Below the pieces are notes generated by a model. The model worked only from the letters and a program-made list of their open reading frames with translations. It was not told where the DNA came from and did no database searches. The translations under genes and the position numbers were made by a program. A DNA stretch of 64,000 nt from Halosolutus halophilus (GTDB lineage: Archaea; Halobacteriota; Halobacteria; Halobacteriales; Natrialbaceae): positions 434,001 to 498,000 of the forward strand of contig NZ_CP094974.1 of NCBI RefSeq assembly GCF_022869805.1. The letters run 5' to 3'. Numbering within the stretch: the stretch's first letter is position 1; each line of letters opens with the position of its first letter. Of this stretch, positions 1-9,800 are shown piece by piece.

Positions 1-1281
1 ATCTCCCCGTCCCGGGTTCGCGGACGGGCCCGCGCGCCCCCGTCGAAGAGCTACACCCACCGGGCGATCCTCGCCTCGGGCTACGCGGACAGCGCGACAG
101 TGTACGACGCGCTCTGGAGCGCGGATACGCGTGCGACCGCCCGCGCCGTCGAGCTATTCGGCGGTGACGTCACTCGATCGGACGACGGGACGCTCGCGAT
201 CGAGGGGTTCGACGGCCGCCCGGACGTGCCGGCGGACGTGATCGACTGCGACAACAGCGGGACGACGATCCGACTGGTCACCGCCGCCGCGGCGCTGGCC
301 GACGGCACGTCGGTCCTCACCGGCGACGACTCCCTCCGATCGCGTCCGCAGGGGCCGCTCCTCGAGGCGATCGAAGACCTCGGCGGCGAGGCCGAAAGCA
401 CTCGCGGGAACGGCCGGGCACCGCTCGTCGTCACCGGACCCGTAGAGGGCGGCGCGGTTTCGATCCCCGGCGACGTCTCCTCGCAGTACGTCACGGCCCT
501 GCTGATGGCCGGCGCGGTCACCGACGAGGGGATCGAGATCGACCTCGAGACGGAACTCAAATCGGCACCGTACGTCGACGTCACGCTCGAGGTGCTCGAC
601 GACTTCGGCGTCGAGGCCGGACACACCGACGCCGGGTTCGCCGTCGCAGGCGACCAGAACTACCGGCCCGAGGGCGGCGAGTACGCCGTCCCCGGCGACT
701 TCTCCTCTATTTCCTACCTCCTCGCGGCGGGTGCGATCGCCGGCGACGAGACGGTCACGATCGAGGGCGCACAGCCGAGCGCGCAGGGCGATACCGCCAT
801 CGTCGACGTCGTCGATCGGATGGGTGCCGACGTCGACTGGGATCGCGACGCGGGAACGATCGACGTCACGGCCGCGCCGCTGTCGGGAATCGAGGTCTCC
901 GTCGCGGACACGCCGGACCTGCTGCCGACGATCGCCACGCTCGGTGCGGTGGCGGACGGCGACACCCGGATCGTGGACGCCGAACACGTCCGCTACAAGG
1001 AGACCGATCGCGTGAGCGCGATGGCCGAAGAACTCGCATCGATGGGCGTCGAGACGACCGAGGAGCACGACTCGCTGACGATCCACGGCGGCGAGTCAAC
1101 GCTCGACGGAGCGACCGTCGACGGGCGGGCCGACCACCGGATCGTCATGGCGCTGGCGCTGGCCGGACTGGTCGCCGAGGGCGAGACGACGATCGAGGGT
1201 GCCGAGCACGTCGACGTCTCCTTCCCCGGGTTTTTCGACGTGCTGTACGACCTGGGCGCGACGCTCGATCGACACGAGTAG
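1..1281 (+). CDS. aroA: 3-phosphoshikimate 1-carboxyvinyltransferase (EPSP synthase), 5' end outside window
   Basis: Transfers the enolpyruvyl group of phosphoenolpyruvate to shikimate 3-phosphate in the cytoplasmic shikimate pathway. The frame is open from base 1 and already reads the family's N-terminal [10 protein letters not shown] signature at bases 37-66, so the GTG at 100 is internal and only a few codons are missing upstream of the window. Other family motifs follow in order: DNSGTTIR, the SRPQGPL segment, [16 protein letters not shown] (substrate-binding Lys/Glu and Asp/Arg) and [12 protein letters not shown] near the C-terminus. At roughly 430 residues the length is normal. The partner gene aroC lies about 12 kb downstream, whereas the two are often close in haloarchaea. 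Identification is secure; the exact start cannot be seen. Confidence 0.97.
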   Translation: MSPSRVRGRARAPPSKSYTHRAILASGYADSATVYDALWSADTRATARAVELFGGDVTRSDDGTLAIEGFDGRPDVPADVIDCDNSGTTIRLVTAAAALADGTSVLTGDDSLRSRPQGPLLEAIEDLGGEAESTRGNGRAPLVVTGPVEGGAVSIPGDVSSQYVTALLMAGAVTDEGIEIDLETELKSAPYVDVTLEVLDDFGVEAGHTDAGFAVAGDQNYRPEGGEYAVPGDFSSISYLLAAGAIAGDETVTIEGAQPSAQGDTAIVDVVDRMGADVDWDRDAGTIDVTAAPLSGIEVSVADTPDLLPTIATLGAVADGDTRIVDAEHVRYKETDRVSAMAEELASMGVETTEEHDSLTIHGGESTLDGATVDGRADHRIVMALALAGLVAEGETTIEGAEHVDVSFPGFFDVLYDLGATLDRHE

Positions 1282-1631
1282 TCCCTGGCACGCATCGACT
1301 CCCGCACGCATCGACTCCCGATCGAACCGCTCCGCTGTTCGAACGCACGAACCCGATCGACGCTCCGTCGGAACGGAGTCAGAGCGTCGATCGATCGCGA
1401 TATCTCGATCGTCACCGGTGACGAGCAACGAGCGGGCGCGATCGGACGTCCAAACGTCTATTTGGCAGTCTTTCGGTCGTTGACGAATTCCGTGACTACC
1501 GTCTTGCACCGATTAGTACACGGAGTTAGTTACTGATGTATCGCTCACGTATTTCAGATTAATTTCACAACGAGTTATTACTGGGAACCGGTCGCGTGAA
1601 GTATTATCCATGTTGCTAGCTAGGTAATACC
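1282..1631. other. Intergenic gap between aroA and livH
   Basis: About 350 bases with no convincing gene. The first 200 bases are GC-rich; from about 1490 the sequence turns AT-rich, as expected for a promoter region of the following livHMG operon. A 6-base inverted repeat (GTATTA at 1601-1606, TAATAC at 1625-1630) brackets the stretch just before the livH ATG. Confidence 0.6.
1598..1608 (+). promoter_or_regulatory. Candidate TATA element of livHMG
   Basis: An AT-rich GTATTAT stretch sits about 30 bases before the livH ATG at 1632, the spacing expected for a haloarchaeal leaderless promoter. It also forms the left arm of a short inverted repeat with TAATAC at 1625-1630. The match to the TATA consensus is imperfect, so this is a position-based guess. 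Confidence 0.35.
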
Positions 1632-2738
1632 ATGGCGCTCGCAGATGGTCGACGGTACCTCAAGGGGGTGACAATCGAGCAGTGGTTCGGGCTGGTACTT
1701 CTGGCGGGGCTGGGCGCGTTGCTCCTCGATCTCGCGCGTCGAATCGTTCTCGGTGAGCTCCGGTTCGGTACGTTCTCGCTGTTCTTCTGGCGTGGTCTCA
1801 TCGACGGGTTGATCATCGCGCTCGCCGCCGCCGGACTCTCGATGACCTACGCCATCCTCAAGTTCGCAAATTTCTCTCACGGCGATCTCGTCACCACCGG
1901 CGCGTTCACCGGATGGACCGCCGCATACGTCGTGGGGGGAGTCGGAGTCGCCGAGTTCAGGACGAGGATACTTCTGAACGCCGATCGTGGGACCTCCGCC
2001 CGCGAACTCGATATGCACCTGTTCGGGGCACCGCTCGCGATCGGCATCGGATTGCTCGTCGCGGCGGTCGGAACGATTCTCGTGGCGCTGGCGATCGATC
2101 GTCTGGTGTACAAGCGGATGCGAAACGCCGGCGGAATACCGCTGTTGATCGCGAGCATCGGCGTCGCGCTGGTACTTCGGTACCTGATCGTGTTCGTTTA
2201 CGGAGAGCAGACGCGCGGCGTGACGAGGAGTTCGCCGACGATCGAACACGACCTCGTCTTCTGGACCGATTCGTTGCCCGTCCATCAGTTCGTGCTCGTC
2301 GTGATCGGGGTGGTACTGATGATCGCGCTCCACATCCTGTTGCAACACACCAAGCTTGGAACGTCGATGCGGGCGATGGCCGACAACCGGGATCTCGCGC
2401 TGGTCACCGGAATCCCGACCGAGCGAGTGATCCTGATGACCTGGATCGTCGGTGCGGGGCTGACCGGCGTGGCCGGCTATCTGGTCGTCCTCGAGCAGGG
2501 GACGCTCAGCTTCAACACGGGATGGTTCCTGCTCCTGTTGATCTTCTCGGCGGTCATCCTCGGCGGAATCGGATCAGTCTACGGCGCGATAGCCGGCGGA
2601 TTGATCATCGGGCTGGCGACGAACGTCTCGCTGGTGTGGATCCCGGGTGACCTGACCAATGTCGCCGCGTTCACGCTCATGATCTTGATCCTCATCTTCA
2701 GACCGTCCGGAATCTTCGGAGGGGTGGAGACGGCGTGA
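1632..2738 (+). CDS. livH: Branched-chain amino acid type ABC transporter permease LivH
   Basis: Inner-membrane permease of a LivHMG-type importer (hydrophobic amino acids, amides or urea; the substrate cannot be told from sequence). The 368 residues contain about eight hydrophobic segments. The family's early signature is visible as LIIALAAAGLSMTYAILKFANFSHGD (two parts around residues 55-80), and the loop reading GTSMRAMADN around residue 245 is the EAA-like loop that contacts the ATPase. It starts the operon, and its stop overlaps the GTG start of livM by four bases (2735-2738), indicating translational coupling. The length is slightly above the bacterial LivH norm because of an N-terminal extension and a loop near residues 105-125. 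Confidence 0.93.
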   Translation: MALADGRRYLKGVTIEQWFGLVLLAGLGALLLDLARRIVLGELRFGTFSLFFWRGLIDGLIIALAAAGLSMTYAILKFANFSHGDLVTTGAFTGWTAAYVVGGVGVAEFRTRILLNADRGTSARELDMHLFGAPLAIGIGLLVAAVGTILVALAIDRLVYKRMRNAGGIPLLIASIGVALVLRYLIVFVYGEQTRGVTRSSPTIEHDLVFWTDSLPVHQFVLVVIGVVLMIALHILLQHTKLGTSMRAMADNRDLALVTGIPTERVILMTWIVGAGLTGVAGYLVVLEQGTLSFNTGWFLLLLIFSAVILGGIGSVYGAIAGGLIIGLATNVSLVWIPGDLTNVAAFTLMILILIFRPSGIFGGVETA

Positions 2739-4120
2739 CTCGCGATCGTCGCTTCCGGACGGATGGGGGCGAAGACGCCGGCCAGGTGGATTTTCCGACC
2801 GGTGCCGACCCCGACGGACGCTCCCGCTGGCTCGAGGACGTCCTCATCATCGGAGAAACCACGCTCGTGGTGTACGGCCTCTTCATCGTCCTCGGTTTCG
2901 CCGCGGGGCTCGACTTCAACGGCATCGTCAGCACCCTCCAGCAGGTCACGCTGTTGGCGGCATCGTTCGCACTGGTCGTCCTGGCGCTCAACCTCCACTG
3001 GGGCTACACGGGCCTGTTCAACATCGGGGTCGCCGGCTTCATGGCCGTCGGCGCCTACGCGATGGCGCTGACGACGGCCGCACCGGACGCAACCTTCCCC
3101 GGACTCGGACTGCCGCTGTGGATCGGCATTCCGGCGGGAATCGTGGCCGCCGCACTCGTCGGGTTCGTGGCCGCTCTGCCGGCGTTGCGTCTCCACGCGG
3201 ACTATTTCGCGATCGTCACCCTGGCGTTCGCGGAGGTGATCCGACTGCTGTACAACTCGAGTGCGTTCAGAGAGTTCGAACTGTTCGGCACCGAGTTCGG
3301 AACCGGCGGTGGACAGGGAATGTCCTTCCCGAACCTTCGTAACACGATTTCCCGGCAGCTCCTGTACGTCGACGGGGACCCGGAAGCGGGGCCCACCCTC
3401 GTCGGACGGGCGTTCCTGGCGATCGGGGACGCACTGGAGCTAAGCACGTCGGTCGTCGAGGGATGGGCGTATACCGCCGTTCTGGTGGCGTTGGTGGTGG
3501 TCGTCTTCGTCCTCATCTCCTGGATCGGACACTCCCCGTTCGGACGGGTGTTGAAAGCCATCAGGGAGGACGAACTCGCGGCGCGATCGCTCGGCAAGAA
3601 CACCGATCGCGTGAAGATCAAGGCGTTCATGGTCGGGTGTGCGATCATGGGGCTCGCGGGCATCGTCTGGCAGGGTCGTCGGGGATACATCGATCCGAAC
3701 CTGTTCCTGCCGATCATCACGTTCTACATCTTCATCGCGCTGATAATCGGCGGTTCCGGGTCGAACACCGGGAGCGTCGTCGGAGCGCTCCTGTTCGCCG
3801 GATTGCTCTTCGAAGGGCCGCCGTTCGTTCAGCGCATCGTGGACACTACCTTCGACCTGCCACGGACCACGACGGTTTACGAGGGGGTGATCGCGCTCGG
3901 CGACCTCGACCCGATGCCGCTTCTCGGGTACGCGGTGGCGGAACTCCCGAATCTCCGGTTCGTTCTCTTCGGCGTGGTCCTGATCGCGCTGATGATCTAC
4001 CGGCCGGACGGGATGCTGGGCCACCGGAACGAACCGGCATCGCCGATCGATTTGACGAAAGAACGGCCACCGAATGGGCGTGGCTCCTCGTCAGGAAAGG
4101 AGGGTGAGTCGAATGAGTGA
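2735..4120 (+). CDS. livM: Branched-chain amino acid type ABC transporter permease LivM
   Basis: Second membrane subunit of the importer. The 461-residue protein starts at a GTG overlapping the livH stop. A hydrophilic acidic N-terminus of about 35 residues is followed by roughly ten hydrophobic segments. The family signature appears as [18 protein letters not shown] near residue 90, and the ATPase-contact loop as [21 protein letters not shown] near residue 270. A hydrophilic, Pro/Ser-rich tail of about 30 residues follows the last membrane segment. The end overlaps the start of livG by eight bases. LivH and LivM together form the permease heterodimer. Confidence 0.93.
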   Translation: MTRDRRFRTDGGEDAGQVDFPTGADPDGRSRWLEDVLIIGETTLVVYGLFIVLGFAAGLDFNGIVSTLQQVTLLAASFALVVLALNLHWGYTGLFNIGVAGFMAVGAYAMALTTAAPDATFPGLGLPLWIGIPAGIVAAALVGFVAALPALRLHADYFAIVTLAFAEVIRLLYNSSAFREFELFGTEFGTGGGQGMSFPNLRNTISRQLLYVDGDPEAGPTLVGRAFLAIGDALELSTSVVEGWAYTAVLVALVVVVFVLISWIGHSPFGRVLKAIREDELAARSLGKNTDRVKIKAFMVGCAIMGLAGIVWQGRRGYIDPNLFLPIITFYIFIALIIGGSGSNTGSVVGALLFAGLLFEGPPFVQRIVDTTFDLPRTTTVYEGVIALGDLDPMPLLGYAVAELPNLRFVLFGVVLIALMIYRPDGMLGHRNEPASPIDLTKERPPNGRGSSSGKEGESNE

Positions 4121-4925
4121 CGCCGCCGTCGACGACCCGGAGGAGTCGGAGTCCGAGTCGGCCATCCTTCGCGTGTCGAACCTCGAAAAGCGATTCGGTG
4201 GGATCGTGGCGGTCGACAGTGCCAGTTTCGAGATCGAACGAGGATCGATGACGGGACTCATCGGCCCGAACGGGGCCGGCAAATCGACGACGTTCGATCT
4301 GATCACCGGCGTCTACAGGGCGGATGCCGGACGCGTGATCTTCGAGGGCGAGGACGTGACCGACTTGAGGCCACAGCAACTGGTGGATCGCGGGCTGGTT
4401 CGGACCTTCCAGATCAGCCGGGAACTCAGCGGGATGACGGTGCTCGAGAACATGCTGTTAGCGTTCCAGGGACAACTCGGCGAGTCGCTCTGGCGAACGG
4501 TCACCCCTGGCGTTCGCAGATCCCTCGTCGCACAGGAACGAGAACTGCTCGAACGCACCTGGGAAACGCTCGAATTGTTCGAGATCGAGCACCTGGCCCA
4601 CGAGGACGCGGCGAACCTCTCGGGCGGGCAGCGAAAGCTCCTCGAACTCGCCCGGGCGCTCCTGACGGATCCGAAAATGCTGTTACTCGACGAGCCGATG
4701 GCCAGCGTCAATCCGACTCTCGAGAAGAACCTCCTCGATCGCATCCACGAACTCAGATCGCAGGGGTACACCTTTCTCCTCGTCGAGCACGACATGGACG
4801 TCATCATGAACAACTGCGAGACGGTGATCGTCATGCACCAGGGTCAAGTGCTCTCCCAGGGCACCCCGGCGGAGATACAGGGGGACGAACGCGTCGTCGA
4901 TGCCTACCTCGGAGGAGAGGTCTAG
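4113..4925 (+). CDS. livG: ABC transporter ATP-binding protein LivG
   Basis: ATPase that powers the LivHM permease from the cytoplasmic face. Visible motifs are Walker [14 protein letters not shown] signature [16 protein letters not shown], Walker B MLLLDEP and the switch His in VEHDMDV; the C-terminus DAYLGGEV is typical of LivG. The ATG at 4113 is preferred over the upstream GTG-like start because AGGAGGGTGA, a strong Shine-Dalgarno match, lies just before it (4099-4108) and the family N-terminus fits; this gives 270 residues. It overlaps livM by eight bases. The companion ATPase LivF, normally next in such operons, is not found: the following 250 bases hold no ATPase motifs. Confidence 0.94.
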   Translation: MSDAAVDDPEESESESAILRVSNLEKRFGGIVAVDSASFEIERGSMTGLIGPNGAGKSTTFDLITGVYRADAGRVIFEGEDVTDLRPQQLVDRGLVRTFQISRELSGMTVLENMLLAFQGQLGESLWRTVTPGVRRSLVAQERELLERTWETLELFEIEHLAHEDAANLSGGQRKLLELARALLTDPKMLLLDEPMASVNPTLEKNLLDRIHELRSQGYTFLLVEHDMDVIMNNCETVIVMHQGQVLSQGTPAEIQGDERVVDAYLGGEV

Positions 4926-5177
4926 TGCTCGCGGAAGTGCCCCGGGACGCGACGAACGCGGTCTTCGATCGGTTCTCCCGGAGCCATCGCCAGCACGTCG
5001 GCACCAAGAGCGGCGGGTGACAGCAGATGGCGGCGACGAGTCGGGCGGCGGTGCTGGATCCAGTTCCGCCGGTGCTCGACGCCCTCTCGATCGGCCCGAC
5101 TTCGGATCTCGACGACGGACGGGTTCGACGGGACGTTCCGAGCGTGTTATCGGCCCGAAAACGGGTAGTCGTGGCCG

Positions 5178-6422
5178 TTACTCCGATTCGCTCCCGAATT
5201 CGATCTGTTCGACTACGTTGAGTTCGAAGTTCTCGAACTGGTAGACGTCGAACACGGCGGCCTGTGGATCGCCGTTGTCGTCGAACTCGACGGTACTCGA
5301 GGCTCCCTCGTAGGTGATCTCCTCACCCGAAGCGGCCAGGTCGACCGCCTCGGGGAAGTTCGACGGGCTGACTGTCTCCCCGTTCGGGTTCGCGACGGCC
5401 CGCATCTCGTCCCGGACGGCGGGTCCATCGTTTTCGCCCGCACGGGCGTTCGCCAGGATCATGACGGCACTCGCGTCGTACGCCTGGGCGTTGAAGACCC
5501 CAGGGGCTCTCCCGAACTCGTCCTCGTACAACCCGTTGAACACCTCGACCTCGGGGCCGGCCGCGGCCGGAGCGGTCCCCTGCACGTTGTCCATCGGATT
5601 GTCGACTTGGTTCGGGAGGGTTTCCTCGATCAGGCCGTCGGTGACGATGACGGGCAGGTCGGGGTCGAAGTCCGCGTAGAAGTCCCGGAAGATCTGAATC
5701 CCGCTGACGGGGAACGCGATCACCAGGAGAAAGTCGGGGTCTTCTGCGAGCGTGCTCTGGAGAGCCGAGGTGTACGACGGTTGCTCCGGTTCGAACGCCT
5801 CGGAAGCCGTGACCGTGCCGCCGAGTTCCTCGAACGACTCCGAGAACACGCTTTCGAGTGCCTGTCCGTAAGCGTCGTTCAGGGCGAACGTCGCCGCGGT
5901 CTCGAAACCGCGGTCCTCGAAGGCGAGTTCCGCGATGACCTCCCCCTGTAACGAGTCGCTCGGCGCGGTCCGGAAGACGAAGTCGTCGTCGTTGATGTCC
6001 GTGATGTCCGGACTCGTGCTCGCCGGAGAACACATGACGACCCGGTTGGGAACCGCGACCTCCTGGGCGACGGGGATCGTCACGTCGGACGCCGCCGCGC
6101 CGGTGAACATCGGGAACCCCGCGTCGACGAGCGACTGTGCGGCGCTGATCCCCGTCTCGGAGAGCGTCTGGGTGTCTTCTCGCTGGACCGTAACGTTGAA
6201 CGGACTGCCCTCGTCTGCGAGCTGAATCGCGGGGAGTTCGGCTCCGTCCGCGATCGGCCCCCCGAGTTCCCCCAGATCACCGGATTCCGGCTGCAGGATC
6301 CCCAGCATGATCTCGCGGCCCTGGGCGTCGGTCCCCCGTTCAGCGCTGAGAGTACCCGTGAGCGATAGCGCCCCCGCGCTACCGATACCAGTTAGCACGC
6401 TGCGTCTGCTAATGTGTGCCAT
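5178..6422 (-). CDS. livK: Tat-exported ABC transporter substrate-binding protein (LivK/periplasmic-binding type I)
   Basis: Extracytoplasmic receptor that delivers ligand to the LivHMG importer encoded convergently on the other strand. The N-terminus carries a twin-arginine signal (SRRSVLTGIGSAGALSLTGTLSA), the usual export route in haloarchaea. The mature part, about 380 residues, has the LivK pattern: early MLGILQPESGDLGELG, a region around residue 100 of FTGAAASDVTIPVAQ, and FALNDAYGQALESVF as the hinge-proximal segment. No lipobox is obvious after the signal, so it may be free or anchored another way. It has its own AT-rich promoter near 6501-6510. The specific ligand is unknown. Confidence 0.92.
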   Translation of the reverse strand: MAHISRRSVLTGIGSAGALSLTGTLSAERGTDAQGREIMLGILQPESGDLGELGGPIADGAELPAIQLADEGSPFNVTVQREDTQTLSETGISAAQSLVDAGFPMFTGAAASDVTIPVAQEVAVPNRVVMCSPASTSPDITDINDDDFVFRTAPSDSLQGEVIAELAFEDRGFETAATFALNDAYGQALESVFSESFEELGGTVTASEAFEPEQPSYTSALQSTLAEDPDFLLVIAFPVSGIQIFRDFYADFDPDLPVIVTDGLIEETLPNQVDNPMDNVQGTAPAAAGPEVEVFNGLYEDEFGRAPGVFNAQAYDASAVMILANARAGENDGPAVRDEMRAVANPNGETVSPSNFPEAVDLAASGEEITYEGASSTVEFDDNGDPQAAVFDVYQFENFELNVVEQIEFGSESE

Positions 6423-6893
6423 GGTAGTTGTGCGACGTAATAACTGAAAGAGGTTTCGCGTGGTAGTACTAGCGGGCTGATGTTGGTGATTTTGGTTAAT
6501 ATTATAAATTACACATTAATCATCTAATACTACTGTTACCCCTCCGTCCCGGTCCCGCGCAGGTGCTGGCCGATGTCGCCCGATACTACCCATTTACTCG
6601 CGTGTACCGGGCGAAACGGTATCGAGATCCGACGATAACGATATTTACCTTCTAGCTGAATGACCGATTCCACCGCTATACTCGAACCCCGGGACGGTTC
6701 GCTGCGATACGGCTTCCGCGCGCTGCCACGCTGCTACGAAGAGGATGACGGCCGAGAAGGGGGCCCTCGCGGTCCAGAAGCGCACCGTGTCTCGCTCACG
6801 CCCGGGTTCGCGTATCGTTCGAAGAGATGGGGCTCCTCGTCTCCCACTCCGTGACCGACGCCGGTCGACGGGTCGGCGCGGTCGCCTCTCGTC
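6423..6893. other. Intergenic gap between histidine kinase end and livK start
   Basis: About 470 bases with no supportable gene. The part nearest livK (6480-6540) is strongly AT-rich and contains its promoter. The rest holds only short, arginine-rich chance frames. Confidence 0.6.
6499..6512 (-). promoter_or_regulatory. TATA element of livK
   Basis: On the minus strand AATTTATAATATT fits an archaeal TATA box with A-rich flank. It lies about 80 bases before the livK start at 6422, so transcription would begin near 6475 and leave a leader of about 50 bases, longer than for most genes here. Confidence 0.55.
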
Positions 6894-9800
6894 TCAGTCT
6901 CTGGCGGCCGGCACCGTGAACGACACCGTCGTTCCCTCGCCGGGTTCGGAGTCGACCCAGATCTCGCCGCCGTGGCGTTCGACGATCCGACGACAGAGCG
7001 CGAGTCCGATGCCGGTCCCGTCGTCCTCGTGGCCGTGCAGCCGCTGGAACACCTCGAAGATCCGATCGGTCTCGTCGGGGTCGATCCCGATCCCTTCGTC
7101 GTGGACGGAGACGATCCAGTCGGACCCGTCGTTCTCCGCCGTGATTTCGATCTGCGGCGGTTCGTCGCCGCTGTACTCGATCGCGTTGGAGAGCAGGTTC
7201 TGGAGGACCTGTCGGAGCTGGTCACCGTCGCCGTGGACCGCCGGCAACGATTCGCTCGTGATCTCGGCGTCGGCCTCGTCGATCCGCAACTGGAGGTCGG
7301 TTCGGACGTCCTCGACGACGTCGTCGAGGTCGACCGTCTGGAACGGATCACCGCGCGTCTCGATCCGGGAGTACTCGAGCAAGCCGTCGATCATCTCGCG
7401 CATCCGTTCGGCCCCGTCGACCGCGAACTCGATGAACTCCTCGCCGTCGTCGTCGAGTTCGTCGCCGTAGCGCCGTTCGATCAGTTGGAGGTAGCTCGTG
7501 ATCATTCGCAGCGGCTCCTGCAGGTCGTGGGAGGCGGCGTAGGCGAACTGCTCGAGGCGCTCGTTCGACGCCTCGAGTTGTCGCTGGTACTCCTTGCGCT
7601 CGGTGACGTCCTGCACGACGAGCATGCCTCGGTGGTCTTCGCCGGCGGGTTCGATCGGTAGCGTGTGCGCGCGCAGGTCACGCCCGTGGTACGTTACCTC
7701 GAACGAGTGTTCCTCACCGTCGAGGGCGGCCCTGAAGTGGGGCTCGACCTCCGCGAACAGGTCGTCCGGATACCGGTCCTCGATCGACTGGCCGATCAGT
7801 TCGTTCCGATCGATCCCGAGGTCGCCCACGAGCCGTCCCCCGGCAGCGGTGTAGCGCAGGTCGTCGTCGAACAGCGCGACCACACCGTTCGGGAAGTTCT
7901 CGGCCAGCGTCCGGTAGCGCTGTTCGCTCGCCTCGAGTCGGCGCTGGCGTTCCTTTCGTTCCGTGACGTCCCGGACGACGCCGATCCGCTCGCGCTCGTC
8001 GTCGACGGTCGAGAGTCGAGTTACGGTCGCCTCGACCGGGACGTTGTCTCCGGATTTCGTTTCGAGATCCGCCTCGATCGTGGACACTTCGGCGTGGTCG
8101 GTCGCCACGTCCTCGGCGACGCGCATCACCGACTCGTCGACGACGAGCGAGGCGTGACTGCCGAGCAGTTCGTCGCGATCGTACCCGGTGAGTTCGGTGT
8201 AGGCCTCGTTGACCGTCGTGAACCGCCCGTCGCCGTCGAGGGCGTAGATGCCGTCTTCCATCGTCTCGACGATCGTCTCGTACTTCGCCAGTTCGCGTTC
8301 GCGCTTCTTGCGCTCGGTGTCGTCCTGTGCCGTCGCCATGCCGTTGACGATCCGCCCGTCGTCGTCGGTGATCGGCACCGCCTGGACGTGCCACTCGCGA
8401 TCGGCGTACTCGATCTCGGCCGTCCGTTCCTCGCCGTCGAGAGCCGCACCGAGTATGGATTCGAGGGTCGACGCGACGTCGTCGGGGAAGACGTCTCGCG
8501 GGTGGTTCCCCTCCATTTCGGCACCGGAGATGGGCAGGTTCGCGAAACCCTGGCCGGCGGCGAGCGTGTACTCGAGGTCGTCGTCGTACAGCACGACCAC
8601 CCCGTTCGGATAGGACTCGGCCAGCGTCCGGTAGCGCTGTTCGCTCATCTCGAGTCGACGGAGGTGCTCCTTGCGCTCGGTGATATCCCGGAAGTACACC
8701 GACAGGCCGGTTTCGGAGGGATAGGCCTGGACCACCATCCAGATGCCGAGCGACTCGGAGTAGCGTTCCCACGACACGGGTTCCTGTGCCTCCATCGCCT
8801 CGTGGTACCGATCGAAGAGATCCGGGTTGGCGTCGGGGAATAGCTCACGGATGTCCTCGCCGAGGAGTTCCGTTCGCGAGTAGCCCAGCAGTTCCTCGGC
8901 CCGGTCGTTGACGTGCGTGAACCGCCACTCCTCGTCGAGCGCGTAGAACGCGTCCGATACCCGGCCGAGCACTTCGCCGAGTTCGCTCTCCAGTTCCCGC
9001 TTGCGTCGTTCGAGTTCGCGTTCGTGTTCCTTGAGTCGAGTGATGTCTTCGGCCGTCGTGACGACGCGTTCGACCGCGCCGTCGGCGTCCAGAACGGGGG
9101 CCGCGTTCACCGAGATCCAGATTCGATCGCCCGACGGGCCGTCGATCGCGAGTTCTTCGTCCATCACGGGCTCGCCGGTGGCCCGGACGCGTGCCGCAGG
9201 GGTTTCCGCCGGGTCGAGTACCGTGCCGTCGGCAGCCGAAACGCGCCAGTCGTCGTCCCGATTCGATCCGTCAGTACTCCCCCACTGCGTGAGGCCGGGG
9301 ACGTCCTCGGCACGCCGGTTCGCCAGGACCGTCTGGCCGTCGGCGTCGTCGACGGCGATCGCGATCGGTGCCGTCTGGAGCAGTCGTTCGGTCTGCGTTC
9401 GCTCTCGCTCGAGCCGTTGTTCGTGCTCGATCCGATCGAAGGCGGCATCGAGGCTCGACGCGGCGATTTTTGCGAGCGTCAGGTCGCTCCCGTCGAACGC
9501 TGACTCCCGTTTGGAGCCGGCGATGACGACCCCGTGGTCTCCGATCGGGAGGACGATCTCGCTGCGGATCGGCGTGTCGGTGTTGTAGACGGCCGGAGCG
9601 GCCGTGACGTCGTCGTAGATCACCGGCTCGCCGGACTCGTAGACCTGCCAGGCGATTCCCTCCCCCTCGAACGTCGGCAGATCGTCGAACACGGCGTCGG
9701 CGCGATCGGACCACGCGGTCGGTTCGAGCGCCCGGTCCGCGTCGTCGGCGAGAAAGACGGTGTTGATCTCCAGTCCGAGAACGTCGACGAGCGCCCCACA

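Noticed and set aside
4900-5244. Plus-strand frame after livG as a livF gene or remnant
   Set aside because: No Walker A, signature or Walker B sequence in any frame; composition is Arg/Ser-rich chance sequence overlapping the end of livK.
6660-6854. Small plus-strand frame between kinase and livK
   Set aside because: Starts at an ATG but is Arg/Gly/Ser-rich, lacks any motif and overlaps antisense frames of equal length.
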